Positions 7,497 to 14,097 of a stretch of 16,288 nt of DNA are shown here, one piece after another. The notes beneath the pieces were generated by a model that ran no database searches, was not told the origin of the DNA, and saw only the letters and a program-made list of their open reading frames with translations. How positions within the stretch are numbered: the first letter of the stretch is position 1; the number at the start of each line of letters is the position of its first letter. Both the position numbers and the translations under genes were made by a program. The DNA is from Christensenella sp. UBA3770 (GTDB lineage Bacteria; Bacillota; Clostridia; Christensenellales; CAG-1252): contig DFFS01000021.1 in NCBI GenBank assembly GCA_002371075.1, positions 17,297 through 33,584 on the forward strand, in the 5' to 3' direction.

Positions 7497-7525
7497 TTTT
7501 CTTTTTTGCGATCACATGGTATAAT
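7497..7525 (+). promoter_or_regulatory. extended -10 promoter of the EFR1-like gene
   Basis: Consensus -10 TATAAT (7520-7525) is preceded by TGG, giving an extended TGnTATAAT element. The -35 at 17-base spacing (TTTTCT) is weak, which extended -10 promoters tolerate. A leader of about 13 bases contains the AAGGAG ribosome site. Confidence 0.7.
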
Positions 7526-7544
7526 GACAAAAAGGAGAACGGCT

Positions 7545-8276
7545 ATGATTTTTTATTTTACCGGTACGGGCAACTCGCTGATGGCGGCAAAATACCTTGC
7601 CGAAGAAAACGAGCGGCTTGTGGATATGGCAAAAGCGCGCAAGGCGGGCGAACTGCTGTTTGAGCTTGAAGAGGGCGAACGCCTCGGCTTTGTCTTCCCC
7701 ACCTATTTTTACACGATGGGCGACGTGGTTTTCGACTTTTTGCAAAAGGTCAAGATCCTCGGCGCGCAAAAGGCGTTTGGCGTCGTTACCTGCGCGGGCG
7801 GGATCGGCGGCACGGGTGCGTTTTTAAAAAAGGAACTTGCCAAAAAGGGCATCGCCCTAACCTACCTGACCCCCTTGCTGATGCCGGAAAACGCGATCTA
7901 TTACTTTTCTTTGGCGGACGACGAGAAAAACGCGCAGTGCTTAACCAAGGCAGAGGCGCGCTTGGATCAGATCAAAGAGGATCTGCGGGCGGGGAAGCAA
8001 AAGCCCGCGCGCGGCTTGTCTTCCAAATGGTTGCGCCCGATCTATCACCTTGGCTGCAAGACCAAGGACTACCGCGTGACGGAGACCTGCATCGGGTGCG
8101 GACTGTGTGCGGAGAACTGCCCCGACGACGCGATCGAGCTTAGGGACGGACGCCCCGTTTGGGTCAAGGCGACTTGCACAAAATGCGCCGCCTGCATCAA
8201 CCGTTGTCCGACCCACGCGATCCAATACGGAAAAACGCAAAACCGCCGCCGATACGTCAATCCGATATTAAAATAA
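7545..8276 (+). CDS. EFR1-like flavodoxin/4Fe-4S ferredoxin fusion protein
   Basis: A 243-residue cytoplasmic electron-transfer protein. The N-terminal flavodoxin-like half starts immediately with the FMN phosphate loop FTGTGNS (residues 5-11) and continues with FVFPTYFYTMGD (49-60) and CAGGIGGTG (83-91). The C-terminal part carries two 4Fe-4S ferredoxin motifs: C182-x2-C185-x2-C188-x3-C192 followed by P, and C211-x2-C214-x2-C217-x3-C221 followed by P. This order matches the EFR1 group of anaerobes, inferred to pass electrons between a flavin and iron-sulfur clusters; the partner is not visible here. Start at 7545 is fixed by AAGGAG seven bases upstream. Monocistronic, ending in a bidirectional terminator shared with the convergent ABC operon. 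All eight cluster cysteines are intact. Confidence 0.92.
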   Translation: MIFYFTGTGNSLMAAKYLAEENERLVDMAKARKAGELLFELEEGERLGFVFPTYFYTMGDVVFDFLQKVKILGAQKAFGVVTCAGGIGGTGAFLKKELAKKGIALTYLTPLLMPENAIYYFSLADDEKNAQCLTKAEARLDQIKEDLRAGKQKPARGLSSKWLRPIYHLGCKTKDYRVTETCIGCGLCAENCPDDAIELRDGRPVWVKATCTKCAACINRCPTHAIQYGKTQNRRRYVNPILK

Positions 8277-8304
8277 AAAGGGGAGCAAAACTGCTCCCTT
8301 TTTT
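8275..8304. terminator. bidirectional intrinsic terminator
   Basis: GGGAGCA (8281-8287) pairs with TGCTCCC (8292-8298) around a four-base loop. An A-run lies on the left and a run of six T on the right, so the hairpin has a U-tract in both directions. It sits between the convergent EFR1-like gene and ABC permease gene and should serve both. Confidence 0.85.
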
Positions 8305-8326
8305 CTGTTTGGCAAACCGTGCAAGA

Positions 8327-9067
8327 CTACTTTTCCTGCATTTTTCTTTTGAACACGACGACGGCGACGACAAACACCGCTACCGCATACCCCAAAAGGA
8401 TCAAAAGCGGGCGCCAAAAGCCCGTAAGCACGCTTTCGTATCCCAAAAAGCCGCCCTGTAAAAGATCGGTGGCGTTTTTGAATGGCAGGACGCGCATTGC
8501 GATCAACATCCCCTCGCCAAGCCCCTCGGGCGGGAACCACATACCGCTGAGCAGCGACTGCCCCATGATCAGGATGGAAGCGACGCCGCCGATGGACTTC
8601 TCGTTACACAGCGAGCCCAACAAAATGCCCATTCCGATGAAAAAGAAGGACGGGACAAGAGAAAGCAAAATGCCGTAGATCATCCCAACGGAGAACATCG
8701 AGTGATCGATCAAGCCGCCAACCAAGAAGAATAAGATCGATTGCGCGAGCGCGATGGGCAACAGGGAAAGCGCATATCCCAAGATAAATTCCGGCGCCTT
8801 TGCGCGCGAAACGTACAACCTTGTCAAAAAGGCGCTGCCCCTATCCAAAGAGATCAAGATGCCCGCAAACAGCGACAAAAACGCCTGCGCAAACACCACG
8901 ATGCCGGGCGCGAGATACTTCATCTCAAACTGCGCGGTCATGTTGTGGAAGATAAAGTAAAACAGCACTTCCATAAGAAGCGGCATCGCAAGCATAAAGA
9001 TCAAGGAGAGCGGATCGCGCAGGATCTCCTTTAAGTTGCGTTTGATAAGCGCGAATAACCTTTTCAT
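8327..9067 (-). CDS. ABC-2 type transporter permease
   Basis: A 246-residue integral membrane protein with six predicted helices (about residues 20-41, 51-73, 97-118, 125-150, 158-178 and 218-240). The ABC-2 signature region is visible as GMWFPPEGLGEGMLIAMRVLP followed by a short helix and the last span. Full length for a half-transporter permease. The start overlaps the ATPase stop by four bases (ATGA), a classical translational-coupling junction; an in-frame extension upstream to 9379 is only a shadow of the ATPase gene. It forms an exporter with the adjacent ATPase. The substrate cannot be told from the sequence; drugs, peptides or lipids are all possible for this family. Confidence 0.9.
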   Translation of the reverse strand: MKRLFALIKRNLKEILRDPLSLIFMLAMPLLMEVLFYFIFHNMTAQFEMKYLAPGIVVFAQAFLSLFAGILISLDRGSAFLTRLYVSRAKAPEFILGYALSLLPIALAQSILFFLVGGLIDHSMFSVGMIYGILLSLVPSFFFIGMGILLGSLCNEKSIGGVASILIMGQSLLSGMWFPPEGLGEGMLIAMRVLPFKNATDLLQGGFLGYESVLTGFWRPLLILLGYAVAVFVVAVVVFKRKMQEK

Positions 9068-9792
9068 ACCTTGCCTCCCGAGACGATCTCGATAAACGCG
9101 TCTTCGACGTTTTGTTTGCCGGAAAAAGCAAACATCTCTTCTTTGGTGCCCACAAACAGCAGCTTGCCGCCCGCCATCACGCCGATACGGTCGGAAAGCG
9201 CCTCCGCTTCCTCCATATAATGGGTGGTCAAAATGATGGTCATCTCCCCTTTCATTGCGGAGATGGCTTTCCAAAGTTCCCGTCTGGCAAGGACGTCCAG
9301 CCCCAGCGTGGGCTCGTCCAAAAACAGCACCTTGGGTTTGCTGACGAGCGCAAGCGCGATGGACAGCTTCCTTTGCCAACCGCCCGACAGCTTCGCCGCC
9401 GTTTTGTCCTTGACCGCGTCAAGCCCAAAGACCTCGTAACAGCGCTGTTTTACATCCTTTGTCTCTTGGGCGGAAAGGTCGTTTAGCGCGGCGTAAAAAT
9501 CGATGTTTTCCGAAACGGTCAACTTGCGTGCGACAGCGGTTTCCTGCGTGGAAACGTCCAGCAGCCCTTTGACCGCGTCCGCTTCCGTCACCACCGACTT
9601 GCCGTAGATCAAGGCGTCGCCCGACGTGGGGCGCGAAAGGGTGGAAAGCATCTTGATCGTCGTGGTCTTGCCCGCACCGTTTACGCCCAAAAGAGCAAAG
9701 ATCTCCCCCTCTTTGACAGAGAGCGACAGGTCCTCCACCGCAACCACGTCCTTGTACTCTTTGCGTAGGTGTTTTATCTCAATGGCGTTCAT
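9064..9792 (-). CDS. ABC transporter ATP-binding protein
   Basis: A 242-residue nucleotide-binding subunit. Walker A GVNGAGKT is at residues 36-43, the Q-loop region around Q83 (STQE), signature LSGGWQRK at 135-142, Walker B VLFLDE at 155-160, D-loop GLD at 164-166 and the switch histidine H191 (TTHYMEEAE). The signature has W in place of the usual Q or M, which occurs in DrrA/CcmA-like exporters. The gene begins inside the 3' end of the AbrB-like gene (14-base overlap), with GGGAGGGG six bases upstream of its ATG, and overlaps the permease by four bases. The three genes are one operon. Likely function: ATP-driven export. Confidence 0.95.
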   Translation of the reverse strand: MNAIEIKHLRKEYKDVVAVEDLSLSVKEGEIFALLGVNGAGKTTTIKMLSTLSRPTSGDALIYGKSVVTEADAVKGLLDVSTQETAVARKLTVSENIDFYAALNDLSAQETKDVKQRCYEVFGLDAVKDKTAAKLSGGWQRKLSIALALVSKPKVLFLDEPTLGLDVLARRELWKAISAMKGEMTIILTTHYMEEAEALSDRIGVMAGGKLLFVGTKEEMFAFSGKQNVEDAFIEIVSGGKV

Positions 9793-9988
9793 CGAAAACC
9801 CCTCCCATCAGCTTGTAAAACTCGTCGGATTTCACAAGGGCGATCCCGCGGGAAGCGTCCCCCATCACCATCAGCGTGTCCCCCTCTTTGATGTCAAACA
9901 TCTTTCGTGCCTGAATGGGAACGGTGATTTGCCCTTTCGGTCCGACCTTTACGCTTACGATAAATTTGTCGTCTGCAATTTGCTTCAT
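9779..9988 (-). CDS. AbrB/MazE/SpoVT-type DNA-binding regulator
   Basis: A 69-residue protein with the swapped-hairpin AbrB fold: VSVKVGPKGQITVPIQARKMFDIKEGDTLMVMGD, where the GPKGQITVP core and the D/GD turn are the family signature. It binds DNA as a dimer or tetramer. Start at 9988 is set by AGGAG seven bases upstream; a longer frame to 10048 would cross the promoter and lacks a ribosome site. It is the first gene of an AbrB-ATPase-permease operon, so by position it probably autoregulates the exporter. The alternative, an antitoxin of the MazE type, is unlikely because no toxin gene follows. Confidence 0.9.
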   Translation of the reverse strand: MKQIADDKFIVSVKVGPKGQITVPIQARKMFDIKEGDTLMVMGDASRGIALVKSDEFYKLMGGVFDERH

Positions 9989-10018
9989 AAAGACTCCTGA
10001 AATTCTTACTTTTCTTAC

Positions 10019-10048
10019 ATCATACCCCAAAAAGGGGCACGCTGTCAA
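10019..10048 (-). promoter_or_regulatory. promoter of the AbrB-ABC operon
   Basis: Minus-strand -35 TTGACA (10043-10048), 18-base spacer and -10 TATGAT (10019-10024). The spacer contains a small inverted repeat, CCCC-5-GGGG (10025-10037), placed against the -10, which could be an operator. Transcription would start about 24 bases upstream of the AbrB-like ATG. Confidence 0.75.
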
Positions 10049-10087
10049 ACGGAGGGGCGGTCTTTTTCGATGCCGTTTGGTTTTTTA

Positions 10088-10116
10088 TTGACACCTACTG
10101 TCGCAATATTTATAAT
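10088..10116 (+). promoter_or_regulatory. consensus sigma-A promoter of the GH38 gene
   Basis: Perfect -35 TTGACA (10088-10093) and perfect -10 TATAAT (10111-10116) with the optimal 17-base spacing. Start is expected near 10123, giving a leader of about 70 bases. Such a promoter would be very strong unless repressed. Confidence 0.9.
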
Positions 10117-10120
10117 ATTG
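10104..10120. promoter_or_regulatory. palindromic operator candidate over the GH38 -10 box
   Basis: CAATATT-TAT-AATATTG is a perfect inverted repeat with 7-base arms, covering the whole -10 hexamer. A dimeric repressor bound here would block RNA polymerase. No second full copy was seen in the window and the regulator is not identified. Confidence 0.5.
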
Positions 10121-10191
10121 AATGATAAAAGTTTGCCGTGATCGCGTCGCCGAGAGGCGGGGGCGACAAACGCAGGCTTCGGAGGGATTTG

Positions 10192-13100
10192 ATGAAACCG
10201 GAAAACGCGCATTTTAAACCGCTCGACTATTACCGCGAAAACGACTGCAAGACCTTGGACGACGTCCTTGACTTTGCAAGGGGGCTCGAAGACGCCGCCT
10301 TCCCCGTTCTTCGCAACTATTACGGCTGGGAGGCAAGCGAAAACGAGCCGCTGCCCTCCCCCGACAAAATGAAAACCTTCCCCCTGTTTGACCCCACGCA
10401 AAAGTGTGCCGACAACATCAAAACGGGGTGGATGATGGCGGAGCTTTCCCTTCCGTACATCGCCAAGTTCTTTGACAAAAAGGACTACGGCAACTACGCT
10501 TTCACCTATTATACGGAATTGGACCTTGACATTTACAGCGACGACCACGCCGTGGCGCTTTACTCCTACATGGGCGGGCGTTTTGACCTTGGTTGCCGTC
10601 CCGACGGCGCGCCGCACTACGTCTTTCTTCGCGTTGACAGCCCCAACAAAAACCCGATCTCCGACATTGTTTCCCGCTACTATCTGAGTGGGCTTGAAAA
10701 GACCAACGAGCTGATCGCCGACCTTGCAAGGTCACTCCGCGCGGGCTGCCACCTTTTGTCCACCTCCAACAGACGCGACAATCTTTACGTGCAAGGGGAG
10801 GTTCCCATCAACAAGGCAAAGATCACGGCGGAAGAACGGGCCCGTCTTTCCGCGTGCGTTGTGGACACCGCCAACTATGTGATCGCCGCCCTGCGCGACG
10901 ACACCCTTTTGAACAAACTGCAAAACGCCTTGGACAAGCTTGCCCCCGTTGCGGCATACGCCAAAAAGTTTACCGTTTATTTCATCGGGCATTCGCACAT
11001 CGACCTTGCTTGGAAGTGGCGCTACCCCGAGACCATCGAGTGCATGAAGGGCACTTTTGAGACGCAGCTTGCCTTGATGGAAAGAAATCCCGAATACGTT
11101 TACGTTGAGACCTCCGCCGTGCTGTGGCGCGACATGAAGGCGAAGTATCCCGAGTTTTGGAAAAAGGTCGACGCCGCGATCAAGAGAGGTCAGTTTGAGC
11201 CGCAAGGCGGCATGTGGTGCGAGACGGACTGTCAGTGCGTCGGCGAAGAAAGTTGGTTCCGTCAGCTTGAAAACGGTCAGCGTCTGTGCAAGGAGATCTG
11301 CGGCAAAACCGCCACTTGCGGCGTCAACATCGATGCGTTTGGCTTTAACGCGGGGCTCCCCAAGATATTGAAAGCTGCGGGGCTCAACTATTTTGTGACC
11401 CAAAAGTTGCGTTACAACGAGTACACCTTGTTCCCCTACATCCACTTTTGGTGGGAGGGCGACGACGGCAGCAAGATTTTGACGTTGCACGAGTATCCCG
11501 GGCACTCCAATCACATTGAGTACGACGAGCTGGTAAAAACCGTTCGCGTCCACCATATGACGGACGGCTTTTATCACATCCCGCTGTTGTGGGGCTACGG
11601 CAACCACGGCGGCGGTCCGCAACCCGTTATGATGGACAGGTTGGACGAGCTCAAAAAGCAAACCGTCTTCCCGAACATCAAGTTTTGCGGCTTGACGGAG
11701 TTTTACAAGGTTTTGACCTCCACCGAGGATCTTTCCACCCTGCCGACGATCAGGAACGAGCTGTTTTTGGAGACCCACCAAAAGACCTATACCGTTCAGG
11801 CAAAGACCAAAGCGCTCAACCGCGAGTGCGAGCGCGCGCTCTTGAACTGCGAAAGCCTTCAGGCGGCAAGCGGCGAATACCGCGACATTTCCGTCGCGTG
11901 GGAAAAGGAGCTGTTTGCCCAATTCCACGACATCCTTGCGGGCACCTCGATGCTAAAGGTCTATCTTGACCTCTATGAGGATTTTGACAAAGCGTTTGAG
12001 ATCATCGCCGCCGCAAATGCGGATTGCGCGCTGAGCGCCCTCGGACAAGGCAAGGAAACCTACGTTTTCAACCCGCTTTCCGTAAAGTTCGACACGCCCG
12101 TCATCATTGACAAAACGCCCGCAAACGAGGCAGGCGTCGTTGTGGACAGCAACGGCAACAAGCACCCCTATCAAAAGACGTTTGACGGCAAGACCGCCGT
12201 TTACTTCAATGGTCTGAAGCCCTACTCCTTTAACAAACTGACGTATGCGGAGGGGCAGATCGAGAGCGCGATCACCGTAACCGGAACGACGGTGGACAAC
12301 GGCGCCGTCAAAGCGGTGTTTGACCCAAAAAAAGGCGTGATCACCTCGCTGACCTTTGACGGCAAGGAGTTCAGCGGCGGCGAGATCGGCAACTTTAAGG
12401 TGCTGGAAGATACGAGAAGCCGCGACTACGACTCTTGGAACTTTGGCTTTACCGGCAAGGAATGGGACTTTAACTGCTTTGATTTTGAGATCGTTGAAAA
12501 GGGCCCCGTTCGCGTTGTGGTCAGGGCAAAATATTCCTTTGGAATATGGACGGAAAAGAAGCCTTACTTCGGCACCTATCTGTGGCACACGCCCGCGGTG
12601 GATTACCCGACGAGCTTTTTGACGCAGGACTTTATCTTCTATGCAAACGATCCGATGATCCGCTGCGTACTGCACGCCGATTGGTGGGAAAACAGCAAAG
12701 ACCTAAAGCTTTCCGCCGAGACCGCCGTCAAAAATCCCAAGGCGTTTTACAAGGTGCCGTTTGGCAAGTTGGAGCGCCCCGTCAAAAGGGAGACCCCTTA
12801 CGAGAAAGCGCGCTTTGAAGTGCCCGCCATCACGTATTCCGACCTTGTCGGAGAGGACGGCTACTGCTTTGCCCTGCTTAACCGCACCAAACACGGTTAC
12901 GACGTTTTGAACAGCAGGGTCAGGCTGACCCTGCTTACCTCGCCCTACGGTTTGGACGTAGCCAAAGTGCCCGACCCCACCGCAGACAGGGGCAAGCATA
13001 CGATCGAATACGCCTTTTTGCCGCACAAAAAGGACGCCGACCTAAACAGCATTGCCATGTGCTACGAGCGCGGCTGCATGATCTTAAACGGAAGCGACCA

Positions 13101-13242
13101 TCCCAAGGCAAAACTCGGCGAAACGTTGCTTGACGCCTCCACCGACGGAAAAACCATCACTTGCGCAAGGTTGCTCCCCGACGGAAAGAAGTTTTACAGG
13201 ACGCTTGCCGCAGACGGCAAACTGGGCACCGAGATCAAATAA
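10192..13242 (+). CDS. alpha-mannosidase, glycoside hydrolase family 38
   Basis: A 1016-residue zinc-dependent alpha-mannosidase without a signal peptide, so probably cytosolic, releasing mannose from imported or internal mannosides. An N-terminal beta domain (about 1-255) precedes the catalytic barrel. GHSHIDLAWKW at 266-276 gives the zinc ligands H269 and D271. VNIDAFGFNAGLP contains the expected nucleophile D381. GYGNHGGGP at 468-476 and FHDILAGTS at about 578-586 are further GH38 landmarks. The C-terminal half is the beta-sandwich region. Start at 10192 has GGAGGG five bases upstream; an upstream in-frame GTG at 10138 lacks one. The leader can form a hairpin (GTCGCC 10146-10151 with GGCGAC 10162-10167). 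Monocistronic, with its own consensus promoter and strong terminator. Length is normal for bacterial members. Confidence 0.95.
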   Translation: MKPENAHFKPLDYYRENDCKTLDDVLDFARGLEDAAFPVLRNYYGWEASENEPLPSPDKMKTFPLFDPTQKCADNIKTGWMMAELSLPYIAKFFDKKDYGNYAFTYYTELDLDIYSDDHAVALYSYMGGRFDLGCRPDGAPHYVFLRVDSPNKNPISDIVSRYYLSGLEKTNELIADLARSLRAGCHLLSTSNRRDNLYVQGEVPINKAKITAEERARLSACVVDTANYVIAALRDDTLLNKLQNALDKLAPVAAYAKKFTVYFIGHSHIDLAWKWRYPETIECMKGTFETQLALMERNPEYVYVETSAVLWRDMKAKYPEFWKKVDAAIKRGQFEPQGGMWCETDCQCVGEESWFRQLENGQRLCKEICGKTATCGVNIDAFGFNAGLPKILKAAGLNYFVTQKLRYNEYTLFPYIHFWWEGDDGSKILTLHEYPGHSNHIEYDELVKTVRVHHMTDGFYHIPLLWGYGNHGGGPQPVMMDRLDELKKQTVFPNIKFCGLTEFYKVLTSTEDLSTLPTIRNELFLETHQKTYTVQAKTKALNRECERALLNCESLQAASGEYRDISVAWEKELFAQFHDILAGTSMLKVYLDLYEDFDKAFEIIAAANADCALSALGQGKETYVFNPLSVKFDTPVIIDKTPANEAGVVVDSNGNKHPYQKTFDGKTAVYFNGLKPYSFNKLTYAEGQIESAITVTGTTVDNGAVKAVFDPKKGVITSLTFDGKEFSGGEIGNFKVLEDTRSRDYDSWNFGFTGKEWDFNCFDFEIVEKGPVRVVVRAKYSFGIWTEKKPYFGTYLWHTPAVDYPTSFLTQDFIFYANDPMIRCVLHADWWENSKDLKLSAETAVKNPKAFYKVPFGKLERPVKRETPYEKARFEVPAITYSDLVGEDGYCFALLNRTKHGYDVLNSRVRLTLLTSPYGLDVAKVPDPTADRGKHTIEYAFLPHKKDADLNSIAMCYERGCMILNGSDHPKAKLGETLLDASTDGKTITCARLLPDGKKFYRTLAADGKLGTEIK

Positions 13243-13250
13243 TATTTGTT

Positions 13251-13296
13251 GGCGACAAAAAGCCTCGGCAAAACCTGCCGAGGCTTTTTTGTCGCC
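13251..13296 (+). terminator. strong intrinsic terminator after the GH38 gene
   Basis: AGCCTCGGCA (13261-13270) pairs perfectly with TGCCGAGGCT (13276-13285) around a five-base loop and is followed by a T-run. The A-run before the stem and the outer GGCGAC/GTCGCC arms extend the pairing to about 20 bp with one unpaired T. It starts nine bases after the stop codon. Confidence 0.92.
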
Positions 13297-13364
13297 CTTG
13301 CCCCTTCGTCCCCATTCCGTACGGGTACGAAAAAGGACCGTGTTTTGCGATCCTATGAAGTGTA

Positions 13365-13381
13365 ACTCTAATTTTAGACAA
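13365..13381 (+). repeat. left copy of a 17-mer flanking the accessory region
   Basis: ACTCTAATTTTAGACAA; 15 of 17 bases match the copy at 16135-16151 in the same orientation. Each contains a small palindrome (TCTAA-TT-TTAGA here), and the two mismatches are compensatory within it. It could be a shared protein site or a remnant of an insertion-sequence end. Confidence 0.5.
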
Positions 13382-13411
13382 ATGCACCCCACCTATCGAA
13401 ATGGGGTGCAT
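13382..13411 (-). terminator. hairpin downstream of the SHOCT-like gene
   Basis: ATGCACCCCA (13382-13391) pairs with TGGGGTGCAT (13402-13411) around a ten-base loop, a perfect 10-bp stem. On the minus strand it is followed by TTTGTCT, a short imperfect U-tract, so it plausibly terminates the SHOCT-like gene. The loop is large for a terminator. Confidence 0.5.
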
Positions 13412-13443
13412 CTTGCCCGAAAACCCTTGTTTTTACGGGGTTT

Positions 13444-13623
13444 TTACGGATCGAAGTCAAACTCTTTATAGCGCCAGTACGGCTTGAACCGCTCCGCGAG
13501 TTTCTCTTCGACGAACAAAATGTCCTCTTTGTTGATGATCCCTTTGGCTTTCATTTCCTTCATGATCGCCATCGCGACCGCATAATCCTCTTGACCTTTT
13601 CGCTTTTCCTCTGAAATAGGCAT
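13444..13623 (-). CDS. 59-residue SHOCT-like small protein
   Basis: A short frame starting MPISEEKRKGQEDYAVAMAI and ending KPYWRYKEFDFDP. The segment MKEMKAKGIINKEDILFVEE (about residues 21-40) matches the helical-hairpin pattern of SHOCT domains (LkkLkdkGiITeeEFeakK). Such short SHOCT-like proteins recur beside recombinases and integrated elements of Clostridia, though no recombinase is visible here. A GGAG ribosome site lies eight bases upstream of the ATG. A possible but weak promoter (TTGACT at 13689-13694, poor -10 near 13666-13671) precedes it. The small size leaves some doubt, but the ribosome site and coding-like residue pattern support it. Molecular function unknown. Confidence 0.7.
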   Translation of the reverse strand: MPISEEKRKGQEDYAVAMAIMKEMKAKGIINKEDILFVEEKLAERFKPYWRYKEFDFDP

Positions 13624-13777
13624 CTTCCATTCTCCTTTCTTTTTTGCCTTTCGGCTCGGAGTATAGATATTGCTCTGAAAAACGGAAAAGTCAAGTGTCT
13701 GTTTTGACGCAATCCGGCGGCATTATATAGGTAGATGGGAAATTTGATAAATTATTGTGAACGAAAAAAATGACATA

Positions 13778-13806
13778 ACGAAATACGATAAAATCATACG
13801 AAATAC
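13778..13806 (+). repeat. paired 9-bp direct repeats upstream of the HTH-helicase promoter
   Basis: ACGAAATAC occurs at 13778-13786 and 13798-13806, exactly 20 bases apart, so on the same face of the helix. A partial third (ACGAAA) lies at 13761. The second copy touches the -35 hexamer. This is a plausible operator for the small HTH protein encoded just downstream. Confidence 0.55.
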
Positions 13807-13835
13807 TTGAAAAATCCAGGAAAACATGCTATACT
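13807..13835 (+). promoter_or_regulatory. promoter of the HTH-helicase operon
   Basis: -35 TTGAAA (13807-13812), 17-base spacer and -10 TATACT (13830-13835) with TGC immediately before it (extended -10). Start expected near 13842, about 32 bases before the HTH ATG. Confidence 0.75.
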
Positions 13836-13873
13836 TTATCATATAGTTTTATTCTTTGGGAAGGGTCGGTAAA

Positions 13874-14065
13874 ATGATGGTCAACTACGAAGAAAACTGG
13901 ATAAGCATATCCGAAGCCGCTGAACACCTCGGCGTCACCGTGGACAGCATTCGCAACTGGATCAAGAAAACAGATATTCCCGCTCACAAAATCGGAAAGC
14001 TGTGGAAATTCAAAAAGTCCGAGCTTGACGAGTGGGTAAAAAGCGGAAAGAGTGCGCTCGAGTAA
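13874..14065 (+). CDS. excisionase-type helix-turn-helix protein
   Basis: A 63-residue DNA-binding protein that is almost entirely one MerR-like/HTH_17 domain: WISISEAAEHLGVTVDSIRNWIKK (helix-turn-helix, about residues 9-32), then IPAHKIGKLWKFKKSELDEWV (wing and last helix, about 36-56). The family includes phage and transposon excisionases (Xis) and small regulators found beside restriction or helicase genes. I chose the first of two adjacent ATGs; AAGGG lies eight bases upstream. It is the first gene of an operon with the UvrD-like helicase, 32 bases further on. Base composition resembles the host genes, unlike the helicase. It may bind the ACGA-type repeats near its promoter, as repressor or as directionality factor; the sequence cannot decide. 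Confidence 0.88.
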   Translation: MMVNYEENWISISEAAEHLGVTVDSIRNWIKKTDIPAHKIGKLWKFKKSELDEWVKSGKSALE

Positions 14066-14097
14066 AGAGGTAGGATAAGGGAGCAAAAGATACCGTT

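Noticed and set aside
9779..9988. Antitoxin of a MazEF-type toxin-antitoxin pair
   Set aside because: The following gene is an ABC ATPase, not a small toxin; regulator of the exporter is the better reading.
10732..11928. Minus-strand open frame of 398 codons inside the GH38 gene
   Set aside because: It lies opposite the conserved catalytic motifs of a secure gene and shows no family resemblance.
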